A DNA stretch of 64,000 nt from Streptomyces cavernicola (GTDB lineage: Bacteria > Actinomycetota > Actinomycetes > Streptomycetales > Streptomycetaceae): the NCBI RefSeq assembly GCF_029968035.1, contig NZ_JASCIQ010000006.1:124001-188000 (forward strand). The letters are read 5' to 3'. A model generated the notes under the pieces. That model was not told the origin of the DNA. It worked only from the letters and a program-made list of their open reading frames with translations, and made no database searches. A program made the position numbers and the translations under genes. This document shows, piece by piece, positions 43,376 to 51,640 of the stretch; within the stretch, counting starts at the first letter, position 1, and each line of letters starts with the position of its first letter.

Positions 43376-43429
43376 TTGACCGGCCGCAGGCCACGGCTTA
43401 CGTTCACCAGGCGGGGGAAAGCGCTTGCT
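43376..43429 (+). promoter_or_regulatory. promoter and LacI/CRE-type operator of the cupin gene
   Basis: TTGACC (43376-43381), a 17-bp spacer and TACGTT (43399-43404) form a good housekeeping promoter. Just downstream, GGAAAGCGCTTGCT (43416-43429) is a near-palindrome with central GCGC, matching the LacI/CRE operator pattern at most positions. A repressor bound there would block transcription. AGCGCTTGC recurs just upstream of the P450 at about 44793. Confidence 0.65.
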
Positions 43430-43453
43430 GAGCTGCCGTATGTGCCGTACGCC

Positions 43454-43498
43454 CATGTGGCCTGGGCTCATGTGGCGTGGACCCATGTGGCGTCGGCC
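43454..43498 (+). repeat. 15-bp CATGTGG tandem repeat in the cupin leader
   Basis: CATGTGGCCTGGGCT, CATGTGGCGTGGACC and CATGTGGCGTCGGCC start at 43454, 43469 and 43484. They sit in the 5' untranslated region between promoter and GTG 43588. Further ATGTG copies follow up to 43534. No gene is here; the frame is Pro/Arg/Trp/Met-rich. Confidence 0.65.
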
Positions 43499-43587
43499 CA
43501 GGCGTCGTTCGCCCGATGTGTTGTGCGCCCATGTGCCGATCGCCCCGCCGATGCCCGCCAGTGCCCGCCGGACCCCGAGGAGTACCC

Positions 43588-44370
43588 GTGGCGACGTCCT
43601 CCGAACGGCGAGCGGACCACGTGCTCGCGCAGCCCCCGGCCGCCGCAGCCGCCGCCCCGCCGCCGGAGCCCTTCACCGGACTGCCGGGTTCTGTGGCCGT
43701 CTCGCACCTCAGCGTCTACCACTGGCCGGCCGCCGACGGCCGCCGCGGCGGCACCCCGCACATGCATCTGACCTGCAGCGAGGGGTACGTCGTGACGGCG
43801 GGCCGGGGCTCCGTGCAGACCCTGACCGCCTCCGGGTACGAGGAGACCCCGCTGGAGGCCGGCACCGTCGCCTGGTTCACGCCCGGCACCATCCACCGCC
43901 TGGTCGAGGTGGACGGCCTGCGCATCGTGGTCCTGATGCAGAACAGCGGACTGCCCGAGGCCGGGGACGCCGTCCTCACGCTGCCCCCGGAGCACCTGGC
44001 CGACCCGGCGGCGTACGCGGCGGCCACCGCGATCCCCGAGGACGCGCCGCGCGCCGAGAAGGCACGGGCCGCGCGCGGCCGCCGGGACCTCGCCGTCGAG
44101 GGGTACCGGCGGCTGCGCGACGCCCGCGACCCGCAGGCCCTCGCCGACTTCCACGCCGCGGCCGCCGAGCTCGTACGGCATCGGCTCGGTGACTGGCGGG
44201 AGCGGTGGGAACGGGGTGCGGCGGCCGCCGCCGCGGCGACCGGGGACCAGCTCGACCGGCTCGCCGCCGGGGACGTCTCGCATCTGGCCGACGCGGCGGT
44301 GCGGTCCCGACGGCCCGCGGAACAGGGCAGGTTCGGGATGTGCGGGCACCTGGACGTCTACCGCTTCTGA
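43588..44370 (+). CDS. cupin-domain protein
   Basis: This 260-residue protein has motif 1 GTPHMHLTCSEGYVVTAGRG (His-x-His and Glu) and motif 2 AGTVAWFTPGTIHRLVEVDG (PGxxH). That is a complete metal-binding cupin. The C-terminal half is helical and Arg/Ala-rich. GTG 43588 has GAGGAG upstream. The operator-controlled promoter suggests carbon regulation. The 3' end forms the first unit of a 39-bp tandem repeat. It may be a small isomerase or dioxygenase, or a sensory cupin. Confidence 0.85.
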   Translation: MATSSERRADHVLAQPPAAAAAAPPPEPFTGLPGSVAVSHLSVYHWPAADGRRGGTPHMHLTCSEGYVVTAGRGSVQTLTASGYEETPLEAGTVAWFTPGTIHRLVEVDGLRIVVLMQNSGLPEAGDAVLTLPPEHLADPAAYAAATAIPEDAPRAEKARAARGRRDLAVEGYRRLRDARDPQALADFHAAAAELVRHRLGDWRERWERGAAAAAAATGDQLDRLAAGDVSHLADAAVRSRRPAEQGRFGMCGHLDVYRF

Positions 44371-44467
44371 GCCCAGGGGTCTGGGTGCCTGGACGTGTAC
44401 TGCTTCTGAGGCCAGGGGTGTGGGTGCCTGGACGTGTACCGCTCCTGAGGCCGGGGCGCCGGGGCAC
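44351..44467 (+). repeat. 39-bp tandem repeat spanning the cupin stop codon
   Basis: Units start at 44351, 44390 and 44429, spaced exactly 39 bp. Each begins TGGACGTSTACYGCT and carries a copy of the gene's final codons and stop. The first unit encodes the last six residues and stop (44370); units two and three are untranslated copies. The remaining gap to 44809 has no gene. Confidence 0.75.
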
Positions 44468-44749
44468 CGGGCCGACGGGGCGTGGGGCGTGGGGCCGTTT
44501 TCCGGGCGGGGCGGGTGCCGGGACGCATCTGCGGCCGCCCTTGCCTGGCGTCTTTCCGGCCCTCGTCCACGGGGCGATCAGGCCGAGGCTGGTCTCGTAC
44601 GGATGCACGGAGCGGACCGTTGCACGCCGCTGACCTACCCCTGACCTGCGGTGACGAACGGCCGTGACGGGCCGTGGGCCGGGGCTCTGCGGCGGGAACC
44701 GGCCAGCGGGGCGGCCCTCGATCTGGCCGGTGCGAGCGTGGACCTTCTA

Positions 44750-44764
44750 GATGCCTGGGGCATC
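44750..44764. promoter_or_regulatory. GATGCC-TGG-GGCATC inverted repeat upstream of P450
   Basis: This perfect 6-bp inverted repeat is 46-60 bp upstream of the P450 start and is followed by an AATAGT -10-like element at 44766. It may be the operator of a repressor controlling the P450/ferredoxin pair. The 44371-44749 interval carries no gene apart from the 39-bp repeat. Confidence 0.5.
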
Positions 44765-44809
44765 GAATAGTGCCGGCAACAACGACAGCAGAGCGCTTGC
44801 GAGGTCAGC

Positions 44810-46003
44810 ATGACGGAAACCGAAGCAGTCGCGTTCCCGCAGGACCGCACCTGCCCCTACCACCCGCCCCAGGCCTACCAACCCCTGCGCGACGCCCGGC
44901 CCTTGACCCGCGTCACGCTCTACGACGGCCGCTCCGTGTGGGCCGTCACCGGGCACGCCGAGGCGCGTGCGCTGCTCGCCGACGGCCGGCTCTCCAGCGA
45001 CCGCACCACCGACGGCTTCCCGCTGCCCAGCGAACGCGTCGCCCAGGTGAAGGACCGCCGCGTCGCCCTCCTCGGCGTCGACGATCCGCTGCACAACGTC
45101 CAGCGCCGCATGCTGATCCCCAGCTTCTCGGTCAAGCGGATCGCGGCGCTGCGGCCGCGTATCCAGGAGGCCGTCGACCGGCTCATCGACGCCATGGAGG
45201 AACAGGGCCCGCCGGCCGAGCTCGTCGAGGCGTTCGCCCTGCCGGTGCCGTCGATGGTGATCTGCGCGCTCCTCGGCGTCCCGTACGCCGACCACGACTT
45301 CTTCGAGGAGCAGTCGCGGCGGTTGCTGCGCGGGCCGAAGGCGGCCGACGTGGAGGCGGCGCGGGACGAACTCGAGGCGTATTTCCTGCAGTTGATCGAC
45401 GCGAAGGTGCAGAGCCCCGGCGAGGGACTCCTCGACGACCTCGTCGCGCAGCAGCTCGCCGCGGGCGCGGTGGACCGTGAGGAGCTGGTCGCCATGGCGA
45501 CGATCCTGCTCATCGCCGGGCACGAGACCACCGCGAACATGATCTCCCTCGGTACGTACACGCTGCTCCAGCACCCCGAGCAGTTCGCGGCGCTGCGCGC
45601 GGACGACGGCCTGATGCCCGCCGCCGTGGAGGAGCTGCTGCGCTTTCTGTCCATCGCCGACGGCATGCTGCGCGTCGCCAAGGAGGACATCGACGTCGCC
45701 GGGGCCACGATCCGTGCGGGCGACGGCGTCGTCTTCCCCACCTCGCTCATCAACCGCGACGCGGACGTGTACGGGGAGCCCGAGCGGCTCGACTGGAACC
45801 GCGGCACCCTGCACCACGTCGCCTTCGGCTTCGGCATCCACCAGTGCCTCGGGCAGAACCTGGCCCGCGCGGAGATGGAGATCGCCCTGGGGACGCTGTT
45901 CCGCCGCCTGCCGGGGCTCGCGCTCGCGGTGCCGGCGGACGAGATCCCGTTCAAGCCGGGCGACACGATCCAGGGCATGCTCGAACTGCCCGTCACCTGG
46001 TAG
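44810..46003 (+). CDS. cytochrome P450 (CYP105-like)
   Basis: This 397-residue P450 has the oxygen-binding I-helix AGHETTANMISLGTY, the ExxR in EELLR, and the haem loop FGFGIHQCLGQNLAR with axial Cys346. Its start (RTCPYHPPQAYQPLRDA) and end (IQGMLELPVTW) resemble the CYP105 family, which hydroxylates xenobiotics such as sulfonylureas and various macrolides. The ATG at 44810 follows GCGAGG. It is followed 14 bp later by its ferredoxin. Substrate unknown. Confidence 0.93.
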   Translation: MTETEAVAFPQDRTCPYHPPQAYQPLRDARPLTRVTLYDGRSVWAVTGHAEARALLADGRLSSDRTTDGFPLPSERVAQVKDRRVALLGVDDPLHNVQRRMLIPSFSVKRIAALRPRIQEAVDRLIDAMEEQGPPAELVEAFALPVPSMVICALLGVPYADHDFFEEQSRRLLRGPKAADVEAARDELEAYFLQLIDAKVQSPGEGLLDDLVAQQLAAGAVDREELVAMATILLIAGHETTANMISLGTYTLLQHPEQFAALRADDGLMPAAVEELLRFLSIADGMLRVAKEDIDVAGATIRAGDGVVFPTSLINRDADVYGEPERLDWNRGTLHHVAFGFGIHQCLGQNLARAEMEIALGTLFRRLPGLALAVPADEIPFKPGDTIQGMLELPVTW

Positions 46004-46017
46004 GAGTTGGCGCTGCG

Positions 46018-46233
46018 ATGGAGGAGGAGAGGCGCGTGCGCGTGCATGTCGACCGGGACCGGTGCATGGGTGCGGGGATGTGCGCCCTGACGGCCCCCGG
46101 GGTCTTCACCCAGGACGACGACGGCCTCAGCGAGGTGCTGCCGGGCCGGGCGGACGGGGGAGGGGATCCGCTGGTACGCGAGGCTGTGCGGGCTTGCCCT
46201 GTGGGGGCGGTGCGGATCGAAGGGGGCGAGTAG
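46018..46233 (+). CDS. 3Fe-4S ferredoxin
   Basis: This 71-residue protein has C16-M-G-A-G-M-C22 and C60-P, three cysteines, the pattern of [3Fe-4S] ferredoxins that serve P450s. It starts 14 bp after the P450 gene (ribosome site AGGAG), which is the usual CYP105 gene order. It donates electrons to the P450 in the cytoplasm. Its reductase is not in the window. Confidence 0.92.
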   Translation: MEEERRVRVHVDRDRCMGAGMCALTAPGVFTQDDDGLSEVLPGRADGGGDPLVREAVRACPVGAVRIEGGE

Positions 46234-46598
46234 GAGGCGCGCCGTCGACTCGGTGGCCGTGGATCGCCCTCCGGGCTCGTCCTCAAACGCCGGACGGGCT
46301 GGTATTTGATCCCCTCCCCGCCCTTCCCGAAAGACTGCCGTCGGCTGCGGAGGCTCCGCCCCCGGACCCCTGCTCCTCAAACGCCGAAGGGGCTGAATTT
46401 GCCCCGGCAGGGGCGCGGGGCTGTGACATTGGCGGCTGCGCCGCGTGGGGCGCGACCGGCCACGACGGCGCTGCTTTTCGGCCGCTGCGCCGTCGTGGCC
46501 GGTCGCGCAGTTCCCCGCGCCCCTTGAAAGCCAGCCCCTCCGGCGATTGAGGAGGCCCGTCCGGCGAGGACTTTCGGGAAGGGGCGGGGAGGGGGAAG
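46234..46598. terminator. nested inverted repeats in a dispersed repeat block between convergent genes
   Basis: A perfect 22-bp stem, arms 46450-46471 and 46487-46508, has a 15-base loop. Outside it, AGGGGCGCGGGG (46409-46420) pairs with CCCCGCGCCCCT (46513-46524). Copies of CTCAAACGCCGRANGGGCTG lie at about 46272 and 46376 and a reversed one near 46540. It separates the plus-strand ferredoxin from minus-strand rbsD, so it should terminate in both directions. It contains no gene. Confidence 0.75.
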
Positions 46599-46988
46599 CT
46601 AGAAGAACACCCCGCACCGCAGCAGCACGTTCGCGTACGGACGAGCCTCCCCCGTGCGGACGACCAGGCGGGCCCCGGCCGTCAGCCGCTTCAGCTCCTC
46701 GTGCGGGACGAGCCGCAGATCCGGGACGCGCGCGGCCAGCAACCCCGCAGCGTCCGGGTTGGCCTCGGTCACCTCGACCGCCGCCGTACCCCCCTCGATC
46801 ACCAGCTCGTCGAGGAGCCCGTCGAGCACCTCCGCGAACGACGGCACGCCTGCCCGGAACGCCAGGTCGACCACACGGGGCCCGTCCGGTATCGGCATGC
46901 CCGCGTCGCAGACGAGGACACCGTCGCCGTGCCCCAACTCGGCCAGTGCGCCCGCCAGTCGGCGGTTCAGGATGCCTGCGCGCTTCAC
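46599..46988 (-). CDS. rbsD: D-ribose pyranase
   Basis: This 129-residue protein begins MKRAGILNRRLAGALAELGH and has the catalytic His20 and DAGMPIPDGPRVVDLA. The C-terminal RTGEARPYANVLLRCGVFF is the RbsD signature. It interconverts pyranose and furanose forms of ribose for uptake use. It overlaps the upstream fused transporter gene by four bases and is the last gene of the rbs operon. A ribokinase gene is not present. Confidence 0.95.
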   Translation of the reverse strand: MKRAGILNRRLAGALAELGHGDGVLVCDAGMPIPDGPRVVDLAFRAGVPSFAEVLDGLLDELVIEGGTAAVEVTEANPDAAGLLAARVPDLRLVPHEELKRLTAGARLVVRTGEARPYANVLLRCGVFF

Positions 46989-48949
46989 TTGAAGTCCCCC
47001 ACGTTCTTCGCCGTGACGACCTTCACCGGCACCTTCAGCTCAGCGGGCACGTCCTTGCCCTGCGCCGCGCGCACCGCGTTCCGCACGGCCATCCGGCCCA
47101 GCTCGTCGGGCTGCTGCGCCACCGAGGCGTACAGCGTGCCCGCCCCGACCGCCTTGATCCCGTCGGGCGTGCCGTCGAAGCCGACCACGGCCACGGACTT
47201 GCCGGCCTTGGAGCCGAGCGCCTTGGCCGCGCCGAGGGCCATCTCGTCGTTCTCCGCGAACACACCGTCGATGTCGGGGTGCGACTGCATCAGGTTGGTC
47301 ATCACGTCCAGGCCCTTGGTGCGGTCGAAGTCCGCGGGCTGCTTGGCGACGACCTTGATGTCCGGGTACGCCTTGATGCCCTCGGCGAAGCCCTTGCCGC
47401 GCTCCCGGCTGGCCGAGGCGCCCGGGGTGCCCTGCAGCGTGACGACCGTGCCCTTGCCGCCGAGCTTCTCGGCGAGCGTCTTCGCCGCCTGCCGGCCGCC
47501 CTCGACGTTGTCGGACGCGACGAACGTGGCCGTCTTGGCCTTGTTGACCCCGCGGTCGACGGCGATCACCGGCACGTCGGCCTTGTTGGCGGCGCGTACG
47601 GACGGGCCCACGGCGTCCGAGTCCACCGGGTTCACGACGATCGACTTCATGCCCTCGCCGCTGAAGTTCTGCAGCTGGTTGGCCTGCTGGGACGGGTCGT
47701 TCTGCGCGTCCGTGACGGTCAGCTCGACGCCCTGCTTCTTCGCCTCGGCCTCTGCGCCCTTCCGCATCTGCACGAAGAACGGGTTGTTCAGCGTCGACAG
47801 GGACATGCCGACCTTCGTCGTCGTACCGGCCGGGCCCTGGTTGAACAGCGACATCGCGCCGAGCACCGCCGCCACCACGACCGCCGCGAGCGCCAGCTTG
47901 AACGCGCCGCGCTTGCCGCCGTTGCCGCTCGCACCGCCGGCGCCCGCACCAACGGCGCCGCCGCCGGAGCCGCTGCCGGCCCGGCGCCGCACCGTGTCCA
48001 GGAGCACCGCCAGCGCGATCACGACACCGATGACGACCTGCTGCCAGAACGCCGAGACCGAGAGGAGGTTGAGGCCGTTGCGCAGCACCGCGAGGATCAG
48101 CGCGCCGATGAGCGTGCCGGACGCCTTGCCGACACCGCCCGCGAGGCTCGCCCCGCCGATCACCACGGCGGCGATGGCGTCCAGCTCGTAGCCCTGCGCG
48201 GCCTGCGGCTGCGCCGAGACCAGACGGGAGGCGAGCACGATGCCCGCGACGGCGGCGAACAGACCCGACAGGGCGTAGATGACGAGCTTCTGCCGCGGCA
48301 CGCGCAGACCGGAGAGGCGCGCGGCCTCCTCGTTGCCGCCGATCGCGTACATCGAGCGGCCGATGAACGTACGGCCCAGGATCAGCGCCGTGAGCAGGCC
48401 CGCCGCGATCATCACGAGCACGGGCACCGGCAGCCAGCCGCCGATGGTGTCACCGAGCACGGAGACCGAGTCGGGGAACGGGATGGGGCTGCCCTGCGAG
48501 ATGACGAGCGACAGACCGCGGCCGATCGACAGCATCGCCAACGTCGCGATGAACGGCGGGAGTTTGCCGTACGCGACGAGCGCGCCGTTCACCAGACCGC
48601 AGGCGATGCCCGTGGCCACGGCGAGCAGCACGGCGAGCCACACCGGCACGCCCTGCGAAGTGGCCGTCCAGGCGAGGACGGTGGCCGAGAGCGCCGCGAC
48701 CGAGCCCACCGACAGGTCGATGCCCGCCGCGACGATCACGAACGTCACACCGAACGCGAGGATCGCCGTGACGGCGGCCTGCACGCCGACGTTGAGGAGG
48801 TTCTGGGTGGTCAGGAAGTCACCGGAGAGCAGCGACATCGCCACCACCAGGACTATCAGCGCGCTCAGGGCGCCGTTCTCGAGCAGGAAGCGGCGGACCG
48901 CTCCGGCGCTGCCCGCGCCCGTCTTGCTCTGGAGCGTGTCAGCGGCCAT
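46985..48949 (-). CDS. ribose ABC permease fused to ribose-binding protein (RbsC-RbsB)
   Basis: This 654-residue fusion has a permease part at 1-323 with about eight membrane segments and GIDLSVGSVAALSATVLAWT. A Gly/Ser-rich linker (324-346) and one hydrophobic helix (351-368, LALAAVVVAAVLGAMSLF) lead to a periplasmic ribose-binding fold from about 379, with GMSLSTLNNPFFVQMRKGAE and VVGFDGTPDGIKAVGAG. The usual lipobox is replaced by the membrane helix, so the binding domain is tethered outside. It overlaps rbsA by 11 bases and rbsD by four. Confidence 0.93.
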   Translation of the reverse strand: MAADTLQSKTGAGSAGAVRRFLLENGALSALIVLVVAMSLLSGDFLTTQNLLNVGVQAAVTAILAFGVTFVIVAAGIDLSVGSVAALSATVLAWTATSQGVPVWLAVLLAVATGIACGLVNGALVAYGKLPPFIATLAMLSIGRGLSLVISQGSPIPFPDSVSVLGDTIGGWLPVPVLVMIAAGLLTALILGRTFIGRSMYAIGGNEEAARLSGLRVPRQKLVIYALSGLFAAVAGIVLASRLVSAQPQAAQGYELDAIAAVVIGGASLAGGVGKASGTLIGALILAVLRNGLNLLSVSAFWQQVVIGVVIALAVLLDTVRRRAGSGSGGGAVGAGAGGASGNGGKRGAFKLALAAVVVAAVLGAMSLFNQGPAGTTTKVGMSLSTLNNPFFVQMRKGAEAEAKKQGVELTVTDAQNDPSQQANQLQNFSGEGMKSIVVNPVDSDAVGPSVRAANKADVPVIAVDRGVNKAKTATFVASDNVEGGRQAAKTLAEKLGGKGTVVTLQGTPGASASRERGKGFAEGIKAYPDIKVVAKQPADFDRTKGLDVMTNLMQSHPDIDGVFAENDEMALGAAKALGSKAGKSVAVVGFDGTPDGIKAVGAGTLYASVAQQPDELGRMAVRNAVRAAQGKDVPAELKVPVKVVTAKNVGDFK

Positions 48950-50507
48950 CGGGGTCCTCCACTGCGTTGTCGTCGTTCTTCTTGAGGGGTACTTCGGAGG
49001 TGGGCGGCGCGGAGACCGCCAGGGCCATCACCGCGTCCTGGCTCGCCTCGTCCGCGCTGAGCTCGCCCGCGAGGCGGCCCTGCGCCATCACGAGGACCCG
49101 GTCGCTCATGCCGAGCACCTCGGGCAGATCGCTGGAGATCATCAGGACGGCGTGCCCGGACGCGGTCAGCTCGTTGATCAGCTGGTAGATCTCGACCTTC
49201 GCGCCCACGTCGATGCCGCGGGTCGGCTCGTCCAGGATCAGCACACGGGACTTGGCGAGCAGCCACTTGCCGATGACGACCTTCTGCTGGTTGCCGCCCG
49301 AGAGCGTGCGCACATGTTGGTCGATGCCCGCCATCCGCACACCGAGCTGCTCGGCGACGTCGACGGCCGCGGCCCGCTGCCCCTTCAGGTCCACGAGGCC
49401 CGCGCGGGTGGCCGCCCGCAGCGTGACCAGGCCCAGGTTCTCCTGCACGGACGCGTCCAGGACGAGCCCCTGGCCCTTGCGGTCCTCCGGTACGAGGCCG
49501 ATCCCTGCGCCCATCGCGGCGTTCACGTCGTGCCGCGGCAGCCGCTCGCCGTGCACGTCGACCCGGCCCTCGTCGTACGGGTCGGCGCCGAACACCGCCC
49601 GCGCCACCTCCGTACGACCCGCGCCGACCAGACCGGCGAGGCCGACGACCTCACCGGCGCGCACCTCGAAGCTCACGTCCTGGAACACGCCGTTCCGGGT
49701 CAGTCCGCGGACCGACAGCAACGGCCGCTCCCCGTCGCCCTGTCGGGCCGGGGTGCGCTCGCGCGGGTACTGCTGCTCGATGCTGCGGCCCACCATCAGC
49801 CGTACGAGCTCGTCCTCGGGCGTGGACGCGGGCACCTGGTCGATGCTGCGGCCGTCGCGCAGGACCGTGACGCGGTCGCCGAGCGCGGCGATCTCCTCCA
49901 GGTGGTGGGTGATGAACACGATGCCGACGCCGTCCTCACGGAGCCTGCGCACGATCGCGAAGAGCTTCTCCACCTCCTCGGAGGTGAGCACGGCCGTCGG
50001 CTCGTCCATGATCAGGACGCGCGCGTCCAGGCTCAGCGCCTTGGCGATCTCCACCATCTGCAGCCGGGCGATGCCCAGTTCCCGCACCCGGGTGCGCGGC
50101 GACACGTCGACGCCGACCCGCTTCAGGAGCTCGGCGGCGTCCGCCTCCATCTTCTTGCGGTCGACGAGACCGAAGCGGCGGGGCTGGCGGCCCAGGAAGA
50201 TGTTCTCGGCGACCGTCAGATCGGGCACCAGGTTGAACTCCTGGTAGATCGTGGCGATGCCGAGCGCCTCCGAGTCCTGCGCGCCGTGGATGCGCACTTC
50301 GCGCCCCTCGGCCAGGATGCGGCCGCTGTCCGGACGGTACGCGCCCGACAGCATCTTGATCAGCGTGCTCTTGCCGGCCCCGTTCTCGCCGAGCAGCACA
50401 TGCACTTCGCCGCGGCGCAGGTCGAAGTCGACGGAGTCGAGCGCGACTACGCCGGGGAAGGTTTTGCGTATCCCTTCGATACGCAGCAACTCGTCCGGAT
50501 GACTCAC
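48939..50507 (-). CDS. rbsA: ribose ABC transporter ATP-binding protein
   Basis: This 522-residue protein is a tandem of two ABC domains. The first has Walker A GENGAGKST at 40-48 and DEPTAVLTSEEV. The second has LAGLVGAGRTE, the signature LSGGNQQKVVIGKWL and DEPTRGIDVGAKVE. This duplicated form is that of RbsA-type sugar ATPases. GTG 50507 has GAGGAGC upstream and overlaps the regulator stop. It powers the fused RbsC-RbsB protein. Confidence 0.95.
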   Translation of the reverse strand: MSHPDELLRIEGIRKTFPGVVALDSVDFDLRRGEVHVLLGENGAGKSTLIKMLSGAYRPDSGRILAEGREVRIHGAQDSEALGIATIYQEFNLVPDLTVAENIFLGRQPRRFGLVDRKKMEADAAELLKRVGVDVSPRTRVRELGIARLQMVEIAKALSLDARVLIMDEPTAVLTSEEVEKLFAIVRRLREDGVGIVFITHHLEEIAALGDRVTVLRDGRSIDQVPASTPEDELVRLMVGRSIEQQYPRERTPARQGDGERPLLSVRGLTRNGVFQDVSFEVRAGEVVGLAGLVGAGRTEVARAVFGADPYDEGRVDVHGERLPRHDVNAAMGAGIGLVPEDRKGQGLVLDASVQENLGLVTLRAATRAGLVDLKGQRAAAVDVAEQLGVRMAGIDQHVRTLSGGNQQKVVIGKWLLAKSRVLILDEPTRGIDVGAKVEIYQLINELTASGHAVLMISSDLPEVLGMSDRVLVMAQGRLAGELSADEASQDAVMALAVSAPPTSEVPLKKNDDNAVEDPDGR

Positions 50508-51574
50508 GGGTTGCTCCTCGGTCGGGGGCGGGGGGTCGGTGACTGGTCTGGTCGGGCTGGGGGTGCCGTGCCGGGTGGCGCGCCCGGCTCGCCGCACGAG
50601 CGGCGTACGACGAGCCGCGCGGGCAGGGTCACGGACCGCGCGCGGCGGCCCTCGATCACGGCGGTGAGCGCGCGCACGGCGGCGCGGCCGAGCTCGCGGG
50701 TCGGCTGGGCGATCGCCGTGACCGGCGGATCGGTGTGCACGAACCAGGGGATGTCGTCGAACGCGGCGAGCGCGATGTCGCCGGGTATGCGCAGGCCCCG
50801 GGCCCGTATCGCGTCGAGCGCGCCGAGCGCCATCAGGTTGTCGGCGGCGAAGACCACTTCGGGCGGCTCGGGCAGCGCGAGGAACGCCTCGGTGACGCGC
50901 CGGCCGCTCTCCGCCTGGAAGTCGCCCTGGCCCACGTACTCCTCGGGCAGTTCGAGCCCGTACGCGCCGAGGGCCGCGCGGAAGGCGTCCACGCGCTCGC
51001 TGCCGGTCGTGGTGGCGGCCGGGCCCGCGATGATCGCGAGCCTGCGGTGGCCGAGGCCGTGCAGATGGGCGACCAGGTCGCGGACGGCGGCGCTGCCGTC
51101 GGCCCGTACGACCGGCACGTCCACGCCCGGGATCCAGCGGTCCACGAAGACCGTGGGCGTTCCGGCCCGCGCCGCGTCGAGCAGCTGCGGGGAGCCGCCG
51201 TCGGTGGGGGAGACGAGGAGTCCGTCGATGCGGCGGTCGAGCAGGGTGCGCACGTGGTCGTCCTGGAGCTTCGGCGACTCGTCGGCGTTGCCGATGATCA
51301 CGCTGTAGCCGAGGGCCCTTGCCTCCTCCTCGACCGAGCGGGCCAGCTCCGTGAAGTACGGGTTCATCACGTCGCTGATGATCAGGCCGAGGGTGCGGGT
51401 CTGGGCGGTGCGCAGAGAGCGGGCCACGGCGTTCGGGCGGTAGCCGAGCTCGTCCACGGCGGCGAGGACCCGGCTGCGGGCGTCCTCGCTGACGGAGGGG
51501 TGCGCGTTGAGCACGCGCGAGACCGTGGCGACGGACACGCCCGCCGCGGCCGCGACATCCTTGATGCCCGCCAT
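50504..51574 (-). CDS. rbsR: LacI-family repressor of the ribose operon
   Basis: This 356-residue regulator has an HTH at 3-22 (GIKDVAAAAGVSVATVSRVL) and a sugar-binding core ending TAIAQPTRELGRAA. It is the first gene of the operon, overlapping rbsA by four bases. Two tandem operators lie 27-66 bp upstream. It probably represses the operon without ribose or a relative. The C-terminal 25 residues are Pro/Arg-rich. Confidence 0.92.
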   Translation of the reverse strand: MAGIKDVAAAAGVSVATVSRVLNAHPSVSEDARSRVLAAVDELGYRPNAVARSLRTAQTRTLGLIISDVMNPYFTELARSVEEEARALGYSVIIGNADESPKLQDDHVRTLLDRRIDGLLVSPTDGGSPQLLDAARAGTPTVFVDRWIPGVDVPVVRADGSAAVRDLVAHLHGLGHRRLAIIAGPAATTTGSERVDAFRAALGAYGLELPEEYVGQGDFQAESGRRVTEAFLALPEPPEVVFAADNLMALGALDAIRARGLRIPGDIALAAFDDIPWFVHTDPPVTAIAQPTRELGRAAVRALTAVIEGRRARSVTLPARLVVRRSCGEPGAPPGTAPPARPDQSPTPRPRPRSNP

Positions 51575-51600
51575 CTCCGGACCACCTCTTCGTGGGTTCC

Positions 51601-51640
51601 GTGGAATCGATTACACGGAGGATTGGAAACGATTACACGG
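51601..51640. promoter_or_regulatory. two tandem LacI-type operators of the rbs operon
   Basis: GTGGAATCGATTACACGG (51601-51618) and TTGGAAACGATTACACGG (51623-51640) are direct repeats spaced 22 bp (two helical turns). Each has the central CG and flanking AATCGATT/AAACGATT expected for LacI operators. They are immediately upstream of rbsR and should allow cooperative binding. Confidence 0.75.

Noticed and set aside
44810..46233. Secondary-metabolite cluster around the P450
   Set aside because: Only P450 and ferredoxin are present; flanking genes are a cupin and ribose uptake genes.
46445..48985. 846-codon plus-strand frame opposite rbsD and the fused transporter
   Set aside because: Arg/His/Gly-rich with no motif; the opposite strand encodes a clear ABC permease and binding protein.
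48279..51308. 1009-codon open frame on the plus strand opposite rbsC/rbsA/rbsR
   Set aside because: It mirrors three well-supported genes, is Arg/Ser/Thr-rich and has no domain; long antisense frames are expected at this GC content.
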